Shown: positions 35,669 through 43,461 of the stretch, one piece after another
How positions within the stretch are numbered: position 1 is the first letter of the stretch
Layout of the letters: every line of letters begins with the position of its first letter
NCBI GenBank assembly: GCA_041743085.1
Contig: JBGTNL010000038.1
Location: forward strand, 124,001 to 188,000
DNA: 64,000 nucleotides
Origin: JAFMPW01 sp041743085
GTDB taxonomy: Bacteria; Bacteroidota; Bacteroidia; Flavobacteriales; Flavobacteriaceae
Direction: 5' to 3'
Made by a program: the position numbers and the translations under genes
Notes under the pieces: generated by a model
Told to the model about the DNA's origin: nothing
Database searches by the model: none
What the model saw: the letters and a program-made list of their open reading frames with translations, nothing else

Positions 35669-37090
35669 ATGCAACAGTACCATAAAGAGGCGATCCAGGA
35701 ACCAATTTTTAAAATCATTGCCACTGCGGCAGATGATCTTTCTATGGATACCTATGTTATCGGCGGATTTGTTCGCGATTACCTACTAAAAAGGGGCGCA
35801 CCTACCGATATCGACATTGTTGCGGTGGGAAGCGGCATACAGCTTGCTAAAAAGGTTGCCTCTGAATTGCCCGGTAAACCGGAGGTCATTGTCTTCAAAA
35901 ATTTTGGTACGGCAATGATCAAATACAGGGATATGGAGATCGAATTTGTGGGTGCCCGGAAGGAGAGCTACCATAGGGAAAGCAGAAAACCCGTTGTAGA
36001 GGACGGTACTCTGGGGGAAGATCAGAAAAGGAGGGACTTTACCATTAATGCATTGGCATTGTCGCTGAATAAGGGTGACTACGGGGGTCTCGTAGACCCT
36101 TTTGAAGGTGTTAAAGATCTTGAAAACAAGGTCATTAGAACTCCCCTGGAACCGGGCATAACTTATTCTGATGATCCGTTACGGATGATGCGCGCCATTC
36201 GTTTTGCAACACAACTGGGATTTGCCATCGATTTAGAATCCTTGCGAGCTATTACAGAAAACAAAGAGCGAATCAAGATTATTTCGAAAGAGAGAATTGT
36301 AGAAGAACTTCATAAAATTCTAGCTTGTGACACGCCCTCCAAAGGATTTGCACTTCTTCATAAAACCGGATTGTTAGCTGATATCCTGCCCGAACTGGTT
36401 GCGCTAGAGGGCATTGAAGAAATTGAAGGTCAAAGGCATAAGGACAATTTTTGGCATACCTTGGAAGTAGTGGATAATATTGCACAGAGCACAGACAATC
36501 TATGGTTGCGCTGGGCCGCATTATTGCACGATATCGGAAAAGCTCCAACGAAACGTTTCGATAAAAAAATTGGCTGGACCTTCCATGCGCATGAATTCGT
36601 AGGGGCTAAAATGGTTTATAAACTCTTTAAAAGATTGCGCATGCCATTGAATGACAAAATGAAATTTGTTCAGAAAATGGTATTGATGAGTTCCAGGCCC
36701 ATTGTGCTTTCAGAAGATCATGTATCCGATTCTGCCGTTCGCCGACTTATTTTTGACGCAGGCGATTATGTGGATGATCTCATGACCCTTTGTGAGGCTG
36801 ATATTACTACCAAAAATCCTGGGAAACAGAACAGGTACAGAAACAACTTTAAACTGGTCCGTAAAAAGATCAAGGAAGTTGAAGAACGGGATCATATACG
36901 CAATTTTCAGCCCCCGATTTCAGGCGAAGAAATCATGCATACATTTAATCTAAAACCGTCAAGAGAGATAGGAATTATTAAGGAGGCAATCAAGGAAGCC
37001 ATTTTGGAAGGTGAAATTTCGAACGATCACGACGCCGCGTATGACCATATGCTTCAGCTTGGAAAAAAAATGGGTCTAAACCCAGGCTAA
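35669..37090 (+). CDS. CCA tRNA nucleotidyltransferase / polyA polymerase family with HD domain
   Basis: The ATG at 35669 is used; a TTG at 35657 would add four residues. The 473-residue protein has the class II nucleotidyltransferase motif GGFVRDYLLKRGAPTDIDI (GG and DxD), then DFTINALAL and SDDPLRMMRAIRFATQLGF for the neck. From about residue 255 an HD domain follows (WAALLHDIGKAPTKRF). This is the usual flavobacterial CCA-adding enzyme that completes tRNA 3' ends, though polyA polymerase activity cannot be excluded from sequence. It follows a YrdC gene, but a repeat lies between them. Confidence 0.92.
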   Translation: MQQYHKEAIQEPIFKIIATAADDLSMDTYVIGGFVRDYLLKRGAPTDIDIVAVGSGIQLAKKVASELPGKPEVIVFKNFGTAMIKYRDMEIEFVGARKESYHRESRKPVVEDGTLGEDQKRRDFTINALALSLNKGDYGGLVDPFEGVKDLENKVIRTPLEPGITYSDDPLRMMRAIRFATQLGFAIDLESLRAITENKERIKIISKERIVEELHKILACDTPSKGFALLHKTGLLADILPELVALEGIEEIEGQRHKDNFWHTLEVVDNIAQSTDNLWLRWAALLHDIGKAPTKRFDKKIGWTFHAHEFVGAKMVYKLFKRLRMPLNDKMKFVQKMVLMSSRPIVLSEDHVSDSAVRRLIFDAGDYVDDLMTLCEADITTKNPGKQNRYRNNFKLVRKKIKEVEERDHIRNFQPPISGEEIMHTFNLKPSREIGIIKEAIKEAILEGEISNDHDAAYDHMLQLGKKMGLNPG

Positions 37091-37241
37091 AGTCAGTTTT
37101 ATGATTGCTTTTACACAGTTTAGTACCGAAATTGCCAGTTTAGCAGGTCTTATTGACACTTAAAAGCTACCGTTGACCATCGCTTTTCCTTCATTGGCAA
37201 CATAATATTTCCGTGCTACCGCTTCGCAACTATATTTACAT

Positions 37242-37452
37242 TCACTAATGTCCGGTTAAAGACGTAAGACCGCTGCGCTACAAGACTTAAGACGTAAGAC
37301 TTGATCGTGACCAACCGAAAATCATATAGTTGATTTCAGGTGCCAAAGTTACGTTCATACTTGTTGGCAATGTATCAAAAGCAAGCCTTTGGATGACAAA
37401 TATAATGGGAACGCCCCATACTTGTGGTTTTGGTATTACCGGACAACAATAA
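37242..37452 (-). repeat. 210-bp dispersed repeat, copy 2 (inverted)
   Basis: This is the reverse complement of 8417-8626 with about a dozen differences by eye. It carries TCACTAATGTCCGG at the left and CCGGACAACAATAA at the right, plus the AAGACGTAAGAC words that flank CGCTGCGCTACAAGAC. The two copies are 28.6 kb apart in opposite orientation. Confidence 0.85.
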
Positions 37453-37668
37453 TTTACATTACGATTAAATCCCCCTAAATACTTCATAAACCATTGCCTA
37501 AATGGGATGCCTTGCTCGGACAAAGACCATCGATTAACAGAAGATCGGAATTCATAGCTGTGAATTAGTAATGATATCCAGGAGATCTTTCAAAAGAAGG
37601 CTATCCCGTTTCTTTTTTATTATTGCTCCATATATAGGGGTTTAAACATTATTTCATCAAAAGAATGG

Positions 37669-37676
37669 TAATTTTG
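37669..37676 (+). promoter_or_regulatory. Bacteroidota -7 box for ctaA
   Basis: TAATTTTG matches TAnnTTTG exactly, 21 bp before the ctaA ATG. No clear -33 element is seen. Confidence 0.5.
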
Positions 37677-37697
37677 CAGTTCCGAAAGGCGCAGTGA

Positions 37698-38741
37698 ATG
37701 AAGAAGAACTACCCTAAAATTGCAAAGGTCTCATTGGTCTTGGTGTATTTGGTGATTGTGGCCGGAGCGGTGGTTCGAATGACGGGGAGCGGCATGGGTT
37801 GCCCGGACTGGCCAAAATGCTTCGGGTACTACATCCCCCCTACGGAGAAATCAGAATTGGAATGGCATTCCGATCATAAATACGAAAAAGGGCAGGTCAT
37901 TATCAGAATGGAAAAATTGTGGGTGGCCAAAGAAGATTTCAGTTCCGGCAATACCTATGGCAAAAATAATTGGACACCCTATACGAAACACGATTATGCC
38001 GTGTTTAATGCCGCCCATACATGGACGGAATTCATAAACCGGTTGTTTGGTGCCTTTGCTGGTCTCGCCACCCTGATAATGGCTATTTCTTCAATTGGTT
38101 ATTGGAAAGAAAAAAAATTGGTAACCCTGTTATCCTTGGGCGTTGTTTTGGCCATGGGAATACAGGCCTGGCTTGGAGCCACCGTGGTATTCTCAGTTCT
38201 GGAACCGGTCAAAATAACAATCCACATGGTCATGGCGCTGTTCATAGTTGCCATGATATTATACCTGATCCGGGCAACCAAAATTTCCGGGAAAAGATTC
38301 ACTCACGACAAGAGAACTGTTCAGCTATTCAGTATTGCCCTTGCAATGACCCTGATACAGATAATCCTGGGAACCCAGGTCCGGCAGTTTATTGATACTC
38401 AAATTGATTTGATCGGCGAACAATCCGAAAACCTCTGGTTAATTCACCCCCCCTTACAATTCTACATACATCGTTCTTTTTCCATTTTGGTTGTATTACT
38501 ACACCTATACCTTGCTTACAGAATACACAAATTGAATCTGGGGTTTTCCAAAATTAACTGGGTATTGTTTCTTCTCCTGTTGGAAATCACCACGGGTATG
38601 GCGATGAATTATCTGGGTTTTCCATTCGGCACTCAACCCTTGCATTTGATAATTGCAGCGTTGCTCTTTGGGTTTCAATTCTATTTGATTTTGGAGGCTT
38701 TGCATTCCAGAGTCTCCCGGGGTAACTTTCCCAAAACATAA
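37698..38741 (+). CDS. ctaA: Heme A synthase (COX15/CtaA)
   Basis: The 347-residue inner-membrane protein has eight transmembrane segments. It converts heme O to heme A for aa3-type cytochrome oxidase. Type-specific features are VAGAVVRMTGSGMGCPDWPKC near the start, AHTWTEFINRLFGA (heme-ligand His and Glu), IHMVMAL, LGTQVRQFID and YIHRSFSILVVLLH (His pairs in TM segments). The long loop after CFGYYIPP is typical of bacteroidotal CtaA. The gene has its own promoter and no other oxidase gene is next to it in the window. Confidence 0.95.
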   Translation: MKKNYPKIAKVSLVLVYLVIVAGAVVRMTGSGMGCPDWPKCFGYYIPPTEKSELEWHSDHKYEKGQVIIRMEKLWVAKEDFSSGNTYGKNNWTPYTKHDYAVFNAAHTWTEFINRLFGAFAGLATLIMAISSIGYWKEKKLVTLLSLGVVLAMGIQAWLGATVVFSVLEPVKITIHMVMALFIVAMILYLIRATKISGKRFTHDKRTVQLFSIALAMTLIQIILGTQVRQFIDTQIDLIGEQSENLWLIHPPLQFYIHRSFSILVVLLHLYLAYRIHKLNLGFSKINWVLFLLLLEITTGMAMNYLGFPFGTQPLHLIIAALLFGFQFYLILEALHSRVSRGNFPKT

Positions 38742-38751
38742 AATCTATTTG

Positions 38752-38759
38752 TACCTTTG
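38752..38759 (+). promoter_or_regulatory. Bacteroidota -7 box
   Basis: TACCTTTG matches TAnnTTTG exactly, 18 bp before the ATG at 38778. That supports this ATG over the upstream in-frame TTG, which overlaps the box. Confidence 0.5.
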
Positions 38760-38777
38760 CAAATACACAGATATTTC

Positions 38778-39272
38778 ATGATCTACAAAATCAGGATAAT
38801 CTTGGATACTGCGGAAGATATCTTCAGGGATGTTGAAATGGAGGGCAGCAATACCCTGGAAGATTTTCACAACGTACTTACACAGTCCTTCGGGTTTTTG
38901 GGTAACGAAATGGCTTCGTTCTATACCTGTGATGATCGCTGGATTCAGGATGAAGAAATTGCACTTTTTGATATGACTGAAAACGGGTCCGACCTCCGTT
39001 TAATGCATGAAATTCTCATTGAAAATATCCTTGCGAAACAAACTCCAAAACTAATTTACGTCTATGATTATTTAAGCATGTGGACATTTTTTGTGGAACT
39101 GGCGGATATTGTTGAAAAAGAAGACAGCAGATCGTATCCCAACGTACTTTTCAGTTTTGGGGAACTTCCTGAAACGCCCCCGGAACGGAAATTTGAATCT
39201 GATCCCGCATTCGGTTTTGATGATACCCTGGACAATTATGACGATCTGGATTTTGATGAAAACTGGAACTGA
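38778..39272 (+). CDS. pRiA4b ORF-3-like (PF07929-type) protein
   Basis: The 164-residue soluble protein starts MIYKIRIILDTAEDIFRDVEM and continues LEDFHNVLTQSFGF and MASFYTCDDRW. This is the pattern of the plasmid pRiA4b ORF-3 / IS1096 passenger-like domain, with YDYLSMWTFFVEL. The second half is strongly acidic (DDTLDNYDDLDFDENWN). In flavobacteria it is a stable chromosomal gene and no link to transposition is evident. The function is unknown. It is followed by the nucleoid-associated protein gene after 96 bp. Confidence 0.8.
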   Translation: MIYKIRIILDTAEDIFRDVEMEGSNTLEDFHNVLTQSFGFLGNEMASFYTCDDRWIQDEEIALFDMTENGSDLRLMHEILIENILAKQTPKLIYVYDYLSMWTFFVELADIVEKEDSRSYPNVLFSFGELPETPPERKFESDPAFGFDDTLDNYDDLDFDENWN

Positions 39273-39368
39273 CCGCAAGCGGCCCAGTAAGCGGAAATCA
39301 GAAAAAGGGCAATGGAAATCTGGCGCTAATAACTCCAAACCCGTAATTCACAACTTTTATCTTAAAAA

Positions 39369-40427
39369 ATGATCAACCTCTACAATACACAAATAGAAAG
39401 TGTCTCGCTCCACCGGGTGGGAAACAAAAACAAAGGTGAACAAATTTTTCTGTCCAGGGAACCATATGCACCGGATGATGAAACCACCGGACTTCTGAAA
39501 GAATATTTCTTCAGGCCTTTCAGGGAGAAGGAGGAAAATTATTTTCGATTTACCAATGAAGCGGATATTGAATTTAATGAGGTATATAAAATCGTTTCAG
39601 ATATATTTTCAGACCCTTCCAGCAGCCACGGGAATTCCAAAAAACTGGCCGCACATTTGTTTGAACAATCAAATCATCCCCATATAAAAAGTGGAGAAGT
39701 CTATGTATCGTATCTGAGGGATGTACTTCTCGACAATGTTAAAACGGATGCCGTTGGTATTTTTAAAAGTGAATTGAAGCACGATTTCCTCCAGTTTCAG
39801 GAGAAGGAAGATAATTTGAATATTCTGGTACAACAGGGAGTGAATATCAACAAATTGGATAAAGGGTGTCTCATCTTTAACGTGAATAAGGAAGAGGGGT
39901 ATAAAATACTTTCCGTAGACAGCAACCGATATGATGCCAAATACTGGCTCGAACAATTTCTGGATGTGACCCCGCTTACCGATGAAAATTTTTACACCAA
40001 AAACTACCTGAAATTTTGCCAGAACTTTGCCAAAGACGTGGTATTTCCCGCGGAAGATAAGCAACAGGAGGTGCTTTTCATGAACAGGGCGGTAAATCAC
40101 TTTGCAAATAACGATGCTTTCGAAGAATCTAATTTCCTGAATGAAGTAGTGGAAAATCCGGATCTCATCCCCGAATTTAAACACTATAAGGTAGAAAAAG
40201 GCCCAAAATATAGCATAGAGGACGTTTCAAACTTCAACATCGCCAACAAAGCAGTTTCCGACACCAGAAAAAAAATAAAGAACGTTATCCAACTCGACAC
40301 CAATATTCAGATTAAATTCGACTTTATCAATCCTGAATCGGCTGAAAAGTTTGTGGAAAAGGGATGGGATGAAGAACGCCAGATGTATTATTATCTCGTG
40401 TATTTTAATAAGGAACAGAAGGGTTGA
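39369..40427 (+). CDS. Nucleoid-associated protein, NdpA/YejK family
   Basis: The 352-residue cytosolic protein matches the 37-kDa nucleoid-associated family (PF04245): an N-terminal LYNTQIESVSLHRVGNKNKGE, AAHLFEQSNHPHIKSGEVYV, LVQQGVNINKLDKGCLIFN and C-terminal IQIKFDFINPESAEKFVEKG. Family members bind the chromosome in E. coli, but the role in Bacteroidota is not known. It converges on the conserved unknown gene; a stem TAGTAAAC...GTTTACTA (40432-40497) lies between the two. Confidence 0.85.
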   Translation: MINLYNTQIESVSLHRVGNKNKGEQIFLSREPYAPDDETTGLLKEYFFRPFREKEENYFRFTNEADIEFNEVYKIVSDIFSDPSSSHGNSKKLAAHLFEQSNHPHIKSGEVYVSYLRDVLLDNVKTDAVGIFKSELKHDFLQFQEKEDNLNILVQQGVNINKLDKGCLIFNVNKEEGYKILSVDSNRYDAKYWLEQFLDVTPLTDENFYTKNYLKFCQNFAKDVVFPAEDKQQEVLFMNRAVNHFANNDAFEESNFLNEVVENPDLIPEFKHYKVEKGPKYSIEDVSNFNIANKAVSDTRKKIKNVIQLDTNIQIKFDFINPESAEKFVEKGWDEERQMYYYLVYFNKEQKG

Positions 40428-40494
40428 TTTTTAGTAAACAGTCGGTAAAGTTCAAAGTTTCAGGTTCAGGATCCTGTTGATCGAATACCGTTTA

Positions 40495-41577
40495 CTACAT
40501 CTTGATCTTCTTCTCAATGATCTGTTTCATGCTCACATCCTGATAATTACGCTTCACAAAATCCAGGGCGAGACCCAAAATCTGCCCCATGGTCTGGCAC
40601 TCTTTGAAATTGACATCCAGAGTGAGTTCATAGATCTGATCCCGTAATAATTTAATGTGCCCATCAAGAGAAATGTCATCTGTTTTGCAGATATTGACCA
40701 GCCTATTTATTCTGTTCCCTGAGCTAATAATTCGCTTTGCCACAATAGACCGTTCTTCAATTTTATACTGATCTACCGAGTTGTGCTGCAATTTACTACG
40801 GACCAATTCTACCATAATATAATTTTCCTTAAAAAACTGTGGCCGGTACACCTTCAATTTGCCTTCAAAACACTGCTGGTCAAAATCTATAGCGCGGATG
40901 CGGTAGACCACATGATCAAAATCGTGCACAGGAACGATGACATAATTATAGGAACGCATATCCCCCAAAAGGCGTATCATACACCTTTCATTGAATTTTA
41001 CAAACTCCTTGGCAAGCTGCGATTTTTCCGATTCCGAACAATTCGGCAACATATCCTTTATAAAAACATCCCCTGGAATCCCTGCGATATGCTCTTCGAT
41101 AAGCGTACCCTTATAAACCAGGAAATTGAGGTTGTAAGGAGATAGCATATGCTCCAATTCCAGCCCGTAGATCCGGGATGCATCCGTTTTCTTCACATAG
41201 AAATAGGTAAAATTATCGTTGAGGATGTTACGCACCTTAATCCGAAAGGGTTTGGAATTGCCAAAGGTGCAAAAGTCCACTGCATCAATGTTCAAATATT
41301 GAAAGATGCTGTCACTGCCATCGGAATGCAAAATGGAGTACACCCTTTTTAAGCTCATGTCTATCTCCAGTCTTTCGGAATCCATATAATACACCCTGAT
41401 CCATAAAGTGTCCTCCTCATCCGCATCGTATACTACAACCGAACCTGCAAATCGCAATAAATCATCATAAAATATGGGAATCTCAATCTTGCGATTGTAT
41501 TCGTCCAAATACACGTCCAACTTCTCATTAACAGGGTAGGCCGGTTTCTTTTTGGACATTAATCGTTCGTTGGACAT
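40495..41577 (-). CDS. Conserved hypothetical protein (flavobacterial, 360 aa)
   Basis: I do not assign a family. The 360-residue soluble protein starts with a short basic stretch and then KLDVYLDEYNRKIEIPIFYDDL. The middle part has VYKGTLIEEHIAGIPGDVFI and a stretch around FNERCMIRLLGDMRSYNYVI and YRIRAIDFDQQCFEGKLKVY. The latter looks like a kinase- or HipA-like active-site layout, but that is only a resemblance. The C-terminus is helical and charged. It is divergent from the ABC transporter operon, 87 bp apart, and may share its control region. Confidence 0.6.
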   Translation of the reverse strand: MSNERLMSKKKPAYPVNEKLDVYLDEYNRKIEIPIFYDDLLRFAGSVVVYDADEEDTLWIRVYYMDSERLEIDMSLKRVYSILHSDGSDSIFQYLNIDAVDFCTFGNSKPFRIKVRNILNDNFTYFYVKKTDASRIYGLELEHMLSPYNLNFLVYKGTLIEEHIAGIPGDVFIKDMLPNCSESEKSQLAKEFVKFNERCMIRLLGDMRSYNYVIVPVHDFDHVVYRIRAIDFDQQCFEGKLKVYRPQFFKENYIMVELVRSKLQHNSVDQYKIEERSIVAKRIISSGNRINRLVNICKTDDISLDGHIKLLRDQIYELTLDVNFKECQTMGQILGLALDFVKRNYQDVSMKQIIEKKIKM

Positions 41578-41664
41578 AGACAGATTCTTAATTTAGCACT
41601 TCCTGTAACAAAATAACGATTTTGTCGTCAAGTTAATATAAACAACCCAAAAACAATCTCCATA

Positions 41665-42582
41665 TTGGAAACGATTCTGAGCGTTAACAACCTTACCAAA
41701 AAATTCGGGTACCTCACTGCTGTTAAAGACTTGTCCTTTTCAATTGAAAAAGGCAATGTCTATGGTATTCTCGGGCCCAACGGCAGCGGAAAATCCACTA
41801 CCCTCGGAGTAGTTTTGAATGTTGTGAACGCCACCAGCGGTAGTTTCTCATGGTTCGATGGCAACACCTCAACTCATGATGCCTTAAAAAAAGTTGGCGC
41901 TATTATTGAAAGGCCCAATTTTTATCCCTACATGACAGCCCTTCAGAATCTAAAACTCGTATGCAAAATAAAGGAGGTCGGGAATGATAAAATAGAAGAA
42001 AAACTTGAATTGGTAGGCCTGCTTGACCGAAAAAATAGCAAATTCAGTACCTATTCCCTGGGAATGAAACAGCGCCTGGCCATTGCTTCTGCCTTACTCA
42101 ACGATCCCGAAATCCTGATTCTGGACGAGCCGACCAACGGTTTAGATCCCCAGGGTATTCACCAGATCCGGGAGATCATAAAACATATTGCCACCCAGGG
42201 AACCACTATACTATTGGCTTCCCACCTCTTGGACGAAGTGGAGAAAGTTTGCAGCCACGTGGTCATTCTTAGAAAAGGAGAAAAGTTATACTCGGGCCGG
42301 GTGGACGGCATGCTGGCCAGTCATGGATTTTTTGAACTAAAAACAGATCATTCCGAAAAACTAATGAACTTCCTAAAGAAAAATGACAGTTTCGGTACGG
42401 TAAAAAAAGAGAATGGACTTATTACTGCCTTTCTGAAAGAGGAACTGAATGCTATGGAACTCAACAAACAACTATTCAGTGAGGGCATAGTACTTTCTCA
42501 CCTGGTAAAAAGAAAAGAAAGCCTGGAGGAACAATTCCTTGCCCTGACTAAAAATCCCGAAAACAGCAAAGAACGCAAGTAG
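41665..42582 (+). CDS. ABC transporter ATP-binding protein
   Basis: The 305-residue subunit starts at a TTG at 41665 (METILSVNNLTKKFG); no ATG fits. Walker A is GPNGSGKST (37-45), the signature is YSLGMKQR (from 130), Walker B is ILILDEPTNGLD (around 150-161) and the switch His is in LLASHLLDEVEKV. The C-terminal extension is typical of ABC-2 type exporters. It pairs with the permease 19 bp downstream. The substrate is unknown, with lipid, drug or peptide all possible. Confidence 0.93.
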   Translation: METILSVNNLTKKFGYLTAVKDLSFSIEKGNVYGILGPNGSGKSTTLGVVLNVVNATSGSFSWFDGNTSTHDALKKVGAIIERPNFYPYMTALQNLKLVCKIKEVGNDKIEEKLELVGLLDRKNSKFSTYSLGMKQRLAIASALLNDPEILILDEPTNGLDPQGIHQIREIIKHIATQGTTILLASHLLDEVEKVCSHVVILRKGEKLYSGRVDGMLASHGFFELKTDHSEKLMNFLKKNDSFGTVKKENGLITAFLKEELNAMELNKQLFSEGIVLSHLVKRKESLEEQFLALTKNPENSKERK

Positions 42583-42601
42583 CGCACCAAATCCCTCATA
42601 A

Positions 42602-43435
42602 ATGAAGCGATTATTACAGATAGAATTTATAAAGCTCTGGAACAACAGGGCGAGCAGGGTACTGATCATTTCCTATTTTGTACTCCTCACCTCCATTGCA
42701 CTGGTGGCTGCAATTAAGTTTGATATCGGACCAATTCAGTTTCATCTGGCCGATCAGGGGATCTTTAATTTTCCGTACATATGGCATTTCAACACCTATG
42801 TCACTGCCATTTTTAAATTGTTCCTGGCAATTGTAATAGTCTCCATGATGGCCAATGAATACAGTAATAAGACCATAAAGCAGAACCTGATAGATGGGCT
42901 TTCAAAAAAGGAATTCGTACTGTCAAAATTCCTGACGGTAATATCTTTTGCAGTGATCTCTACCGTCTTTGTGTTTGTAGTTTCCATGATTTTGGGCCTT
43001 GTATATTCTGATTTTAATGAGTTGTCCATTATATTTTCCGACCTTGAATTTCTAGTGGCTTATTTCCTTAAGCTCGTCGGTTTTTTTTCCTTCTGTCTTT
43101 TCCTTGGTATTTTAGTACAGCGGTCGGCCTTTGCCCTGGGTTTCCTTATCCTGTGGGCTATCTTTGAACAATTGGTATTTGGCCTTTTAGGCTGGAAAAT
43201 AGTAAGCTGGGATACTGCCCGCATGATCAAGGGTCTATTTCCACTCGAATCAATGGCCAGACTGCTGGAAGAACCTTTTAGCAGGTTAAAAGCGGTACAA
43301 TCAGTGGCCAACGAGATCGGTGAAAAATTTACGTTCGACTATAATGTTCACTGGTACGAAGTCCTGATCGTATTGGGTTGGACAGCCATTTTTGTCTATT
43401 TGTCGTATGCCTTGCTCAAAAAGCGAGATTTATAG
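42602..43435 (+). CDS. ABC-2 type transporter permease
   Basis: The 277-residue membrane protein has six transmembrane segments: an N-terminal cytosolic helix (RLLQIEFIKLWNNRASR), TM1 VLIISYFVLLTSIALVAAI, then MANEYSNKTIKQNLIDGLSKKEFVLSKF, which is the usual coupling region. It forms an exporter with the ATPase upstream, probably as a homodimer with two ATPase copies. The T9SS gene cluster begins 26 bp later and may be read through from this operon. Confidence 0.9.
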   Translation: MKRLLQIEFIKLWNNRASRVLIISYFVLLTSIALVAAIKFDIGPIQFHLADQGIFNFPYIWHFNTYVTAIFKLFLAIVIVSMMANEYSNKTIKQNLIDGLSKKEFVLSKFLTVISFAVISTVFVFVVSMILGLVYSDFNELSIIFSDLEFLVAYFLKLVGFFSFCLFLGILVQRSAFALGFLILWAIFEQLVFGLLGWKIVSWDTARMIKGLFPLESMARLLEEPFSRLKAVQSVANEIGEKFTFDYNVHWYEVLIVLGWTAIFVYLSYALLKKRDL

Positions 43436-43461
43436 TATATTGTGGTGTTTGAAGGAACACT

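Larger units (their letters stand above)
37091..37697. other. 607-bp gap: repeat copy 2, a possible remnant and the ctaA promoter
   Basis: From 37142 to about 37240 the minus strand has a short frame without start (CEAVARKYYVANEGKAMVNG, ending TAA) that may be the tail of a lost gene; I do not recognise it. The 211-bp repeat occupies 37242-37452. A minus-strand open frame at 37287-37523 runs across the repeat but is broken in the other copy, so it is not called. The last about 60 bp hold the ctaA promoter. Confidence 0.45.

Noticed and set aside
37287..37523. A 78-codon minus-strand open frame crossing the 210-bp repeat
   Set aside because: The same frame is interrupted by a stop and indels in the other copy at 8417-8626, there is no good start, and the translation resembles no family.
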